Part shown: positions 32,920-44,142 of the stretch, piece after piece | How the letters are laid out: each line of letters begins with the position of its first letter | Position numbering within the stretch: position 1 is the first letter of the stretch | Assembly: GCA_021521415.1 (NCBI GenBank) | Contig: JAIQDT010001094.1 | Span: 496,001-560,000, forward strand | Direction: 5' to 3' | DNA length: 64,000 nucleotides | Origin: Bidens hawaiensis | Taxonomy: Eukaryota; Streptophyta; Magnoliopsida; Asterales; Asteraceae | Program-made: the position numbers and the translations under genes | The notes under the pieces: model-generated | Told to the model about the DNA's origin: nothing | What the model saw: only the letters and a program-made list of their open reading frames with translations | The model's database searches: none

Positions 32920-35900
32920 TCAAAACATACATTTGTAACTATTTAATCCTTTTCTGGAAGGTTTGTTATCAACTACAATTACACGGATTGGTTTATCTAC
33001 TTTTCTTTGTGGAAACAAATTGAGCATTTTCTTCATGCTCCAAGCACTTAAAGTTGAAATGCTCAAACTCCGAGTACAATTGTTGAATGCATAAAGATGT
33101 GCTTCTTCTCCAATTGCCAATTTTGGATAGACTCTTGCTGTAATGCAGGCTAATCCATTTGCCCCAAAACTTTCTATAATGGAGTGATCTATCTGCAAAT
33201 CAAAGAAAATGGTAAAAGTAACCCTCCTTTAGTTAACATATAAAATGTATATGTAAAACTGGTAACAAAATACCAAGGTTTTCAAGGAAATCTTCTTGAA
33301 TCGAGGATCAAGAGCAAGAAAAGCTCCATAGATCAATTTGTCAACCTCGGGTCTTAACGAAGACCTATTTTAAGGAGAAGCAATAACAAAAAAGCCATCA
33401 TCAACTGACTTTCTAGCTACTTATAATTTTTGTAGTCACATTTAAATATATCACTTGTTATTTATAAGAATTAATAGTTTTGGACAAAACCTGCTTGGAC
33501 ACATTAGCACTCGGAAACTTTTAGCAGTTCTAAAAACGCGAAAGAAGACTGCTGTGTATTCGGTCAGGTTCCTGGAAGCCAAAACCAGCATACCGAAAGG
33601 TCCGAAATTGCCACTCATTGATGCATTCTTTTGGGTACAAAGATCTTGGGGATCAACCACCTCAGCTTTTTTGAGATTTGACAAGCTAAATTTGATTTCT
33701 ACATCAGCCTACAACAAGAGGTAAATTATCTGTCATTTGATATTTCTGTGACCCGTTGACTATTGAGGTCAACTAACTATTTCTCAGCTACTGCTGATCT
33801 GATTAGAGCAAATACCCTTTTGGTCTGTTCAATGTTAATAAACGAATATAAACGGTAAAAAATACAACATAATCTAGTGATAATATAATAAGTAACTATA
33901 CCTATATTTAATTATTTATGTTTGGTTTGTAAAACATTTTTGTTTGACCTTTGAAGTCAATTAACTGAATCAATCCCCTTAGATCTTTATTATTGATACG
34001 GGTTAACTAATACAAGATTAGATTTAATCACCTGAGAAGCTGTTACTCCAGAGATTTCAATCATGGATCCACCCTTGAGTTTTTTATTGCTGAACTGCAC
34101 TTTTTCGGTCCGTAGTTCTTCAAACTCCTTGATGGGCCACTGCACCAGTTGATCTTCTTTATCACTGAGCCAGATGCTCCTGGGAATCGTCTGAAAGCGC
34201 GATATTAATTACATATATAGTGTGTTTATAATTTCACATGTAAACATGATAAAATTCAAGTCTAAATTACCTGAAGGCCGGACCAACCTTTCCTGACAGC
34301 ATCTGACTCAGTGTCACCTTCGTTGACCCATGACCATAATACCCTTCTCTTCTTCGCCTCATCATAAAACGACTTGGAGGCATAAAACCGTCCGACCTAT
34401 TGTCCAAAAAGTCCACACCAACGTCATACCGATCGCTTTTTGGGTCATACTTTCCCAGTACATAATAGTCACGCTGATTAAAACTGGCTTTAAACACGTG
34501 TTTGATATTCTTCCCCTGAGCAGATGCATCAAGCCCGCTTGTCCCATTAACAAGAACAGGGTAAAATTCGGGGCATTCCAACATCTCTGTCTTTGTAGAA
34601 AGAAGTAGCGGGCTAGGGGACATCGCCCAACTCTTAAAATCCTTACTTTTGTACATGATTGCTGACCCTTGCGTACTAATATTAACGCCGATTGTAACCC
34701 GCCACTCTCCATCCTCACCCATCCAACCCGTTAAAGGATCTCTAAAAGATCCTGGGTCAACTCGATCTGGAGGAGTCAAAATTGGGTTAAGTGGCGACTT
34801 AACCCATTCTTTTAGTAGCGGGTCTGGCTTGTTTTTGGGAACCGCCAAGTTTTGAACTTGATGTAAATTGGCATCAACACCTGTGTATAGGATCACAGGT
34901 TCACCAGTTCGAAGAACGGTGATGGAACCAGAAAAGCATCCGTTTATATCATATGGCTTGTCGGGCATAAGAGCCATATTAAGATGCACCCAGTTAGTAA
35001 GGTCATAAGATATTGCATGACCCCATGCAATATTACCAAATAATGGACCGTTCGGATTGTATTGATAGAATACATGGTATACACCCTGGTAATGCACTGG
35101 TCCTGCAATATATATATATAACAAACCAGATGCCACAAATCACAAATACTTCAGAAAAAAATAATCAAAATGGTTATTTTGACTGACAAGTTTGAGAAAC
35201 TAGCCTTTGACTTTTTTATTTTACAAAAGTTTTATCTGAATTTTCTTTCTTTTAGTTAATAAATTGTTTCAGCCAATCATAAGCTTCCACATGCGTCACG
35301 ATACAACAGATCCAGTGTGATGCATTACATTCTCTTGAAGATCACAATTTGACTTGAGACTGCAACTTGATGTGGCCATGTGAGGCCACACGCAGCAACA
35401 CTAATTTCTTGTACCAATTTAAAAAGGTAGTGAAAAATCTGGCACAAAAGAATCGATCTGATGCGTCAGAATGAAACTTTTAGCGCCAAGAGACACTTGC
35501 CAAGCTTATGGTTGGCAAGTTAGGTCCTTGGGGTATTTCTCAATATACACTTTAAGCTTAAGCTTATGGTTGCTGTAAGTATAAGTTCAAAAGATTTAGC
35601 TTATTATTGTTTATAAAGATTCGGTCCGGTCCCTCTGTGTGTTAATGAAGTATCATTCTGATTTACTCACGTTAATTCCATGACCCGCGAACATGTGGTA
35701 TTGTGTTAAATGAGCCATGACTGACACGACACATTTAACAAGACTAATAAAGTCGAGCACGCCATGTTCAAACTAAACGCATTATTTTCTTTAAAATCAA
35801 AGCAAACATGTTTATTAAGCGGGTCCGGCTACACAACATGGCATGTTTAACGCAATTAAGTGTAGCCTGCTTGGTGACATGTATAACATACCACGACATG

Positions 35901-36988
35901 TTTAAAACAGTTAATATATAAGCAGTTCAATAACATGACTAATATGACATGCTTAACATAATTATTGGATGATTTACAGGACATGAAATAAGAAAACATA
36001 ATTAACACGATGAAATAAAAGTTACTAAAGATTACTATCCATATTTTGATTATACTGCATTCAATTATAATATACTTAATATATCGTAAAAATATGTCGT
36101 TTTGGCTTTTGATCAGTGGCTTACAAACATTTTGCGCAGACCTATTAACCTATGTAACATTATAAGTTGAACGTGTTGTGTTTTTGTAAACGGATTAAGT
36201 GGGTTGAACAATTTCAGACACATGTTTAATCACGTCATTAACTTGTTGACTCTTTTGTTACTCAACTCATAATCAATTTATTTAATAAGGCAGAAGAAGT
36301 GAAAAAGAGTAAAAAAAAATAAAATAAAAATGAAAGATACTTTCAAACAATTGAAACTATTTAGTTATAAAATTTCAGTTTCCAATGAATACACTTCATT
36401 AGTTACCGATCCCAAACAGCAAAATTGTTCACCGAGAAACCAAACTGGGCGAATTCGATTAAAACAGAACGATATTTGCAACAACTGGGAACGATCAATT
36501 TCACCGATTCCGGACCTCATACCATTGTAAGGGTGATCCGGAACAAAGATGGCAGGTGTTTCCTAAAATGCCATTTTGGTGAGTGATTTTTTAAAAATAT
36601 ATTTTATGGGTCATTAACAAATAGCAAATTGTCATTCTAGTTGAAGTGAGTATTGTGATTTACCATCCGGGTCTGCACCATCAGCCACCATCCATCCATA
36701 TGAATTAATACGCATGTAGTGAAAAGAAGATCATGAAACAAAACAAAACAAAATACACACATTAATCCACACTATAACATATATATATATATCAACATGT
36801 ACAAAAGCAGGTTTCCAAATTGTACCGTTCATCCAATTCTTTAACGGCTGGAAATGATATCCTGTCCGGTAAGGCTGCCCCGACCGTAATGCCGCACAAT
36901 CAGCTCCATTAGAGATCAGAATATAACACAAACAGAACAAGACAGAAAAAGCAAAAATCTTCATTTTAAGATCAGACAATAGTTTCAA
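32920..36988 (-). pseudogene. Cell-wall invertase / fructan exohydrolase-like gene (GH32), frameshift in exon 3
   Basis: Glycoside hydrolase family 32: hydrolysis of sucrose or fructan in the apoplast. Exons (minus strand): 36988-36826 (signal peptide, YRTGYHFQPLKNWMN), 36672-36664 (the 9-nt mini-exon giving D-P-D), 35102-34271, 34190-34032, 33708-33491, 33364-33274 and 33192-32920, all GT-AG. Together exons 1-3 give WMNDPDG (nucleophile Asp kept; usual motif NDPNG), FRDP and ECPEF (acid/base Glu). Exons 4-7 carry the C-terminal beta-sandwich (SGNFGPFGMLVLAS, IDHSIIESFGANG, EEAHLYAFNN, SAWSMKK). Near 34390, right after FLDNRSD, about 20 bp (normally encoding a DWRYDYG-like stretch) are missing, shifting the frame. 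The last exon runs about 34 residues past the usual end. The substrate cannot be told from sequence. Confidence 0.85.
35103..36663 (-). other. Long intron 2 of the invertase-like gene
   Basis: 1.56 kb between the mini-exon and exon 3. It is AT-rich and holds repeated GACACGACA / ACATGTTTA words (35690-35960), probably an eroded transposable element. It has no coding sequence. Confidence 0.6.
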
Positions 36989-37585
36989 GTGGTGAATCGG
37001 TAATCAGAAACACAGCAGAAAACACCGAACCTATGCCAACTTGCAATATTATTAATCAGAAAATCTACATCTAAAGACTGATTACAGAAGAGAGTACTTA
37101 TAAACTATCTTTATCTGATATACCTAAATAGATAAACCAACATGTTTATTTATTCCTTAATATTAGAACGAGTTTGACTACAACTCGAACTCCCAGTTTG
37201 GCCCGACTCACCGAAACTGGTTCGATAATTCCCAACATAGTTGTGTGCAACGAAAGTGGGTTAAGAATGTGCTTGATTTTTTTGTGTGTTTTGTAGACGG
37301 AGTAACTAGCGTGAGTTGCTAAAAATGGAGATGAGGAAGATGATGGGTTAAGTGATGAGGGTTATTTGTCTTGCCTGTTAGAAACGTCTACTACTCAACA
37401 AACTAGCCTTTCTTGTCAAACTAATTAAAATAATTTTAATCTAGTTTTGAATTTTTTTAATAAATAATATGCATGGTCTTCTAATTGTTTGGCTTGTGTA
37501 TATTGGTAGCCACAAGTTCGAAACTCTCATGATTCAGGTATTTTTTTCCAAATAACGTTCACTGACATTCTATTTTTATTTATCT
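36989..37585. other. Upstream region of the invertase-like gene
   Basis: This would hold the promoter of the minus-strand gene. No clear TATA or other element is pinned down. Confidence 0.35.
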
Positions 37586-37958
37586 TTCAATGTAGACAAA
37601 ATTACAAATTTTGTCCTTTAAAATAAGACGAATTACGGTTCGTGTCCTTTTCTAAGTTTCCTTGCAGGCGGTGTACTTTAAACTTTTTTTTCCTACAAGT
37701 TTTGTCCTTTACGCTAACTGGGTTAGAAAAAGTCAGTTAAATCCCATCACGTGAGGCGCATGTGAGGGTACTTTTGTCCTTTCATATATCTCTGCAACTA
37801 AGCCCTGCTTCACTCTTCCCCCTCCCTCTCAATCGAATCAATTCCCGGCGATTAAAAACCCGACAGTTAAACCCTAAACCCTCATATCCGACTCGACTCA
37901 ACAACCCGACAGTTAATACCTTAAATTGCACATCATTCTCAGAACTTAAACACGTAAG

Positions 37959-40900
37959 ATGGATGATCCTCCTCCTCCTCGATTCTACATTCGTGAAGTT
38001 GATGAACAATCAAATGCTGATGCGTTTTATGGTAAGTTAAAACTTTAGGGTTTATAATTGGGTTTATTTAACTAACAGCTGTTTAATCTTGTTTGTGTAG
38101 TAAATAATCCACATTTGTTCACGATCAAGATGCACCATGGTGGCAGTTTCACTAAATTTCCTGGACGGGTTATAACAGAGCCGTTGTCCATTTTGTTGAC
38201 ATGCTAGATATTGACAAGTTTTCAGTTCACGAGTTTGATCGAATCTTGCTTGAATTATCCTATCCTACAGATAAGGTTAGATTCTACCATTATGTAGTAC
38301 CGGGTTCAGAATTGGATTGGGGGCTTAGAGCTTTGGGAAGTGATGATGATGTTAGGGGATTTGCTAAGTATATTGGAGTTTTTAATCAGTTAATGAATGT
38401 GTATGTTGAGCATGAGTTCACCTCTGTACACACATACTTCTGCACAACCTCAAAGTTTACCATTGAAGAGATAACAAATGAGGAGTTTCTTGCAAGCGAG
38501 GTCGTACTAGATAAAGCAAACTCAGTTAAGAAAAGGTTGTTGTTGGAATGGCAAGATAGCACAAATGAGGTTGTTGTTCAAAAGGTAGTTGTGGAACAAG
38601 ACAAACAGGATGCAAATGTGAATGTTCAAGAAGAGAATAATGTTGGTGTTGTTGAACAACAAGACCAGATTGATATATGTCATGAGGATCCAGAATTTGA
38701 CCCTATGTTTGGAGAGGATGCTTTTGGTGTGCAACCTACAAATGAGGTGGAGATTGATTACAATGGTGATGTAGATGGAGGTGGGGATGGATGTGGATAT
38801 GGTGTGCAGCCTACAAATGAGGTGGATATGGATTACAATGGAGGTGGGGATGAAGATAGTGAAGATTCTTCAATTTCAGATGAAGAAAGTGGAGATGAGT
38901 CTTCAAGTTCAGATGAAAGTGGAACTGATGATAGTAAGGATTCTAACTATGAAATGAGAGATGAGAGTTCTGATGATGATGAACATCTAGAGGGTTGTCC
39001 AGTTAAGAAACCAAAGAATGTGAAGAAATCTAAGAACAAAAAGAAATCTAAAAATGTTAAGAAAACTAGGGATGGTGATGAAGATTCAGAAAGTGATTCA
39101 GATAGTGACTTCAACTATGAAGATGGTGAAACACATGATGTAGATGTAGATATGAGGGATTTCAGACTGCATACTGATTTTGAAGTTGAACAGCAGGATG
39201 CAAATTGTAGTTTAGAGGTTTTGGACATAGAAATGGATGATGTGATGTTGGATAATGATAGGATGTATAATGAGAAACAAAGAAATGAGGGGGACATGGA
39301 TTATCTTTTCCATGTGGGACAAGTTTTTGGTACAAAAGCAGAGGTGAAGGATATGATCAACGCACATGCAGTTTAAACAAGAAGACAAATTAGGATAAGA
39401 AAAGATGATTTGGTAAGGGTCAGGGCTGTGTGTGAAGGAGATATGGAAGATGGGTCCCACATGCAGGGGGTTGGATCTAGCAGTGCTAATAAAGATGAGG
39501 GATCAGTCCAGAAAAGTATTGGGGGTAGGGGAAAAAGGAAAGACCCACTTGCTATTAGATGCCCTTGGGTACTGTTGTTGTCATACCAAAAGAGAACAGC
39601 TTCATGGAAAATTACAAGGTTGATAAATGAACATAAATGCATTCAATCTAGGGAAATTTATGCTTGCACAGCCGGGTTCCTCTCAAACCATTTGGTTACT
39701 GATCTTCAAGATGACCCAAAGCTGAAAGTTAAATCCATCAAAGAAAGGTTTCAAAGGAGGTTTGAAGTTGGTGTGTCTGAGATGAAAGCTTATAGGGCAA
39801 AGATGTTGGCCAGGGAACATATAATTGGAAATTTCAGAGGCCAATATGGGTTATTGAGGGATTATATTGAAGAGTTGAAGAGGACTAATCCAGATACAAC
39901 AGTGAAGCTTGAATTAGAAGAATGCTCAGATCCAACATCTGAGACAAGACAATTCAAGAGGATATACATCTGTTTGGGGTCTTTGAAAAAGGGGTTCAAA
40001 GCAATAGGTAGGGATCTGTTGGGACTGGATGGGGCTTTCCTTAAAAGTGCTTGGCCTGGTCAACTTTTAACAGCAGTTGCTCTAGATCCAAACAATGGAT
40101 ACTACCCTGTTGCATATGCTGTAGTTGAAGCTGAAACATTGAACTCTTGGGAATGGTTCTTGGAATGCCTTGGTGATGACTTGGATATAAACAACAGATC
40201 CAAGTTTACCTTTATGAGTGACAGGCAAAAGGGTCTTATACAGGCCGTAGATAAGTTGTTTCCTTCTGCAGAACATAGGTTTTGTGTGAGGCACATTGAA
40301 GATAACCTAAGATCACTCTTCAAAGGAAAGCTTTTAAGGGATGCTCTTTGGAAGCTGGCTAGATGTACATCACCTACACAATATGAGAGAGAGATGAACA
40401 ACCTAAAAAACTTGAACAAAAGGTGTCATCTTTGGGTATCTAAGATCCCACCAGAAACATGGTCAAGGTCACACTTCTCTGGTAAGTTTTTAATTTTGTA
40501 TCCTTTATTCTCTCATAACTTTCAAGTTTTGTCCTTTATCTGTTGTGTTTTGTTATAATAGGTAGAGCAATGTCTGATGTATTGACCAACAACATGTGTG
40601 AATGTTTAAATTCAAAGCTGGTAGATGGAAGGGACAAGCCTATTATCACATTGCTGGAATACATCAGAGAATATGTGATGAGGAAGATTGTTACTGTGTT
40701 GAAGGTAATTGATAGGTCATCAGGGTTACTAACACCATATGCTACACAAATTATGGAGTCAGTGAAGAAGGAAGCAAGCAGGTGAGTTGTATGTGAATAT
40801 TTACTTGTCTTGTAAATGATGTGAATGGTTTACATATTTGGATGATAGGTACTCTGTGCATTGGAATGGTGAGGATCATTATCAGGTAACAGGTCCATAT

Positions 40901-41404
40901 GGTGATCAGTGTGTAGTGAACATGAGCACAAGTACATGTGCATGTAGGAGATGGGAGATAACTGGGATACCTTGTAGACATGTGGTGGCATGTATTTGGG
41001 TGAAGGGTGCACATGACAGATCTGTCGGCAGGCCAGAAACATTTGTCAAACCAATTTACACAATGGATAGGTGGAAGGCAGTGTATAGCTACAAGGTGTA
41101 TCCCATCAATGGTATGAGTATGTGGCCCACATCACAAGTCCCAATCCAGATCACAGCTCCTAAATTAAAAAAGCAAACTGGAAGGCCAAAGAAATCAAGG
41201 TAAAAGTCAGCAGTGGAAAGGGAAGATGGTGGTTCAAGGAAAAAGTCAAAGGTTGATGCAAAGGGCAAGGGAAAGGCTGTGGAGGGTGAAGGCCAGAAAG
41301 TGAAGGCAGTGAGAAAGACAAAGCCAAAAGGATCAAACACTTGTGGGACATGTGGTCAAAAGGGTCACAATAAGAGATCATGCATGAAAAATTTTGCAGA
41401 TTAA
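37959..41404 (+). pseudogene. MuDR-type transposase of the MULE
   Basis: Cut-and-paste transposase acting on the flanking TIRs. Exons are 37959-38031, 38101-40481, 40562-40781 and 40849-41203/41404. Order: an N-terminal PB1-like region (MDDPPPPRFYIREVD, FTIKMHHGGSFTKFPGR), an acidic stretch (38700-39120) with a Lys-rich block, a MuDR-type region (RCPWVLLLSYQKRTASWKI), the MULE core with Asp in LGLDGAFLK (40028-40030) and in FMSDRQKG (40220-40222), and PSAEHRFCVRHI. A SWIM zinc finger follows (CACRRWEITGIPCRHV) and a CCHC knuckle (CGTCGQKGHNKRSC). Three breaks: a 1-nt shift near 38168, an in-frame TAA at 39374-39376, and an in-frame TAA at 41201-41203 before the knuckle. As it stands the gene should not make full-length protein. 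Confidence 0.85.
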
Positions 41405-41660
41405 TGTGCCTACTGTTTGACTGTTTTTGTAGTTTTTATGACTTTATGGTATGGATATTTTTATGACTGTTTTTGCAGATTAAGTTGTTAGACTTTTTTT
41501 GAAGTTTTTCATGGTATGGATGTATTAAGTTGTTGTCTGGACTTATTTTAAGTTTTTCAAACACTTGTATGGATGTATTAAGTCGTTATAGATGTATTAA
41601 GTTTTTCATGTTTTTGAAGTTTTTCATGGTATGGTAATGGTTGTGCATAACTGCAGATGG

Positions 41661-42290
41661 ATGGATCAGATGTTACTTATTTTAAGGGTTTGGACATATT
41701 TGCCCTTGGATCAGATTTTACATAATTTAATGTTTGGCAGATGGATGTTTGTGCAGATGACTTATTCATCTTTTTGTGCATATGGATCAGATGTTACTTA
41801 TTTTAAGGGTTTGGACATATTTGCCCTTGGATCAGATTTTACCTAATTTAATGGTTTGGCAAACGGATGTTTGTGCAGATGACTCATTCATCTTTTTGTG
41901 CATATGGATCTGCAGATGGATGGATCAGATGTTACTTATTTTAAGGGTTTGGACATATTTGCCCTTGGATCAGATTTTACTTAATTTAATGGTTTGGCAG
42001 ATGGATGTTTGTGCAGATGACTCATTCATCTTTTTGTGCATATGGATCTGCAGATGGATGGATCAGATGTTACTTATTTTAAGGGTTTGGACATATTTGC
42101 CCTTGGATCAGATTTTACCTAATTTAATGGTTTGGCAGATGGATGTTTGTGCAGATGACTCATTCATCTTTTTGTGCATATGGATCTGCAGATGGATGGA
42201 TCAGATGTTACTTATTTTAAGGGTTTGGACATATTTGCCCTTGGATCAGATTTTACATAATTTAATGGTTTGGCAGTTTTTACTTATTTG
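41661..42290. repeat. 138-bp tandem repeat, about 4.5 units, in the MULE
   Basis: Units start at 41661 (shortened, 121 bp), 41782, 41920, 42058 and 42196, each with ATGGATCAGATG, and are nearly identical. 138 is divisible by three, so a frame stays open (41776-42342), but it is a repeat artefact with no start context or homology. Confidence 0.92.
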
Positions 42291-42358
42291 CCCTTGGATC
42301 ATATCAGATCATATTATGCAGTATTCATCTCTTGGTTTATAGATGTTGTAGATGGATG

Positions 42359-42500
42359 TGTAGATAGTGCACAATGTGCAGATTGTGCATGATGTGCAGA
42401 TTCTGCATAATGTGTAGATTGTGCATAATGTGTAGATAGTGCACAATGTGCATATTGTGCATCATGTGTAGATAGTGCACAATGTGCAGATTGTGTATAC
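42359..42500. repeat. 18-bp tandem repeat, about eight units, in the MULE
   Basis: Degenerate units of the type GTGCAGATTGTGCATAAT follow the 138-bp array. They lie between the two convergent genes of the element. Confidence 0.85.
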
Positions 42501-42700
42501 AATCCATCCAAAAGTCCAAAATAAACTAACCAAAGATCCAAATTAAATCCAAAATAAACTGATGATACATTGCTTAAAAGGGATTCAAAATTACATCCAA
42601 AATAAAGTCAAAATACATAATACTTAAACTGCATAAAGTCCTAAATTAACTAATAAAGTCAAAATACAAATAGTCAACAACTTCAAATTCAGTCAACTAG

Positions 42701-43093
42701 TTACATTTTCATTGCAATTACAATTGCAATGAAAATGATCCAACTAATGACCAATCTGTTCTTCATCTTCCTTGCTTGTTCTTTATAACTCTCTAAACTT
42801 TGTTCAACCATGTTTTTCGATTTCAATAAGCCCGGGATAATCTCCAATGCCCGTTCACACATTGGTGGGTCACGCCATCCAAGAAAGGGGCAATCCGATG
42901 TCTGGAAAAGAGGAAAAACATGAAGTATAAACAATTGACTGGAACTTAAATCGAATTACACACTTACCATGTCCGGACAAGAGAAAAACCGACGACCTGG
43001 ATTTCTATCAGTCCATGAAGTTCGAACAACTGCTACCTTGCCACAAACACAGTAAGCCATCATCAATTGAGCCCTAGTATTTGAATTTCGCAT
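42701..43093 (-). CDS. GRF-type zinc-finger protein with a C-terminal membrane segment (MULE companion gene)
   Basis: Two exons on the minus strand, 43093-42968 and 42901-42701, joined in frame across a 66-bp GT-AG intron, giving 108 aa. Exon 1 has YCVCGKVAVVRTSW, GRRFFSCPDM; exon 2 has DCPFLGWRDPPMCERA. This matches a GRF zinc finger (CxCG, FFxC, C.F..W), a single-strand nucleic-acid binding fold. The tail LVISWIIFIAIVIAMKM is hydrophobic and could be a membrane anchor. The start lies inside the right TIR region and the gene converges on the transposase. It is intact although the transposase is not. The role in transposition is unknown; it may be an adopted host gene fragment or a true second element gene. 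Confidence 0.75.
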
Positions 43094-43514
43094 CGAGCCC
43101 TAATTGATTGAAGTCCTAATTGAGTCGCGTCGGATACGAGGGTTTAGGGTTTAACTGTCGGGTTTTTAATCGCCGGGGAATTGAATCGATTGAAGGTGGG
43201 GTTGGGTTAAAAAGAGGGGGAAGAGTGATACAGGGTTTAGTTGCAGAGATATATGAAAGGACAAAAGTACCCTCACATGCGCCTCACGTGATGGGATTTA
43301 ACTGACTTTTTCTAACCCAGTTAGCGTAAAGGACAAAACTTGTAGGAAAAAAAAGTTTAAAGTACACCGCCTGCAAGGAAACTTAGAAAAGGACACGAAC
43401 TGTAATTCGTCTTATTTTAAAGGACAAAATTTGTAATTCTGTCTTCAATGTAAGTTTAATTAATTACTTTAAAAATTATCCAGATTATTAACTTTATTAT
43501 TCTCTTACTTTACA

Positions 43515-43515
<1 letters not shown>

Positions 43516-43554
<39 letters not shown>
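43516..43554. repeat. (TAA)n microsatellite
   Basis: About 12 TAA/AAT units. Confidence 0.95.
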
Positions 43555-43556
<2 letters not shown>

Positions 43557-43992
43557 GCATTTTAACTTTTAAAGCTTAAGTGTATATAACACCAAAACTT
43601 CATTCCGTTCAGGGCTAACCGGGTCGTTCTCTTTTACCTAACCTTTTATACACAGTCCATTTTATGCCCCTAATAACGAAATTTATAGAGTTGTGTCAAA
43701 AAAAAAAAAAACACTTCATGAAGTGCAAGTTTTGGTCACGTGAGAATCTAGTTGATCTAAGCGTACACAAAACTTTGTTTCTAAACGTCACGTGAAATGT
43801 GAACATGACCCTTTTAGGATTTTATTCCCACATATTTTATTTTGATATGGAATCGTAACAAAGCCTTTCTTTTTCTTTATAATATTGTATTTTATCCTAA
43901 TCAGATTTTATTCAATTCATAAGATTTTATTCATCATTTAGGAAAATTTTATAAAGAAAGCAATAAAAAAAGGGAAAATTATTACGAATAGT

Positions 43993-44142
43993 GATCATGG
44001 CTCAGGATGAACACTGGCGGCATGCTTAACACATGCAGGTCGGATGAGAAGTGGTGTTTCCAGTGACGGACGGGAGAGTAACACGTAAGAACCTGCCATT
44101 GGGAGAGGAACAACAGCTGGAAACGGCTACTAATACCCCGTA
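43993..44142 (+). pseudogene. Nuclear copy of a plastid 16S rRNA fragment (NUPT)
   Basis: About 150 bp match the 5' part of chloroplast 16S rRNA: GGCTCAGGATGAAC.CTGGCGG, CATGCTTAACACATGCA, GGAACAACAGCTGGAAACGG and TAATACCCCGTA in the right order and spacing. Differences are mostly G-to-A or C-to-T at former CpG sites (for example GAACGCTGG to GAACACTGG, AACGCG to AACACG), the usual decay of organelle DNA in the nucleus. The match stops abruptly on both sides. Confidence 0.9.

Larger units (their letters stand above)
37586..43452 (+). mobile_element. MULE (Mutator-like DNA transposon) with long TIRs and a 9-bp target duplication
   Basis: The element is 37595-43443 (5849 bp). Terminal inverted repeats of about 300 bp (37595-37900 and about 43135-43443) begin GACAAAATTACAAATTTTGT and differ at few positions. 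Perfect 9-bp repeats TTCAATGTA flank it (37586-37594, 43444-43452), the Mutator signature. Contents in order are a multi-exon transposase gene (+), 138-bp and 18-bp tandem repeats, and a GRF zinc-finger gene (-). The near-identical TIRs indicate a fairly recent insertion, although the transposase already has breaks. Confidence 0.92.

Noticed and set aside
41776..42342. 188-residue frame with internal 46-residue repeats
   Set aside because: It is the translation of a 138-bp DNA repeat whose length happens to be divisible by three.
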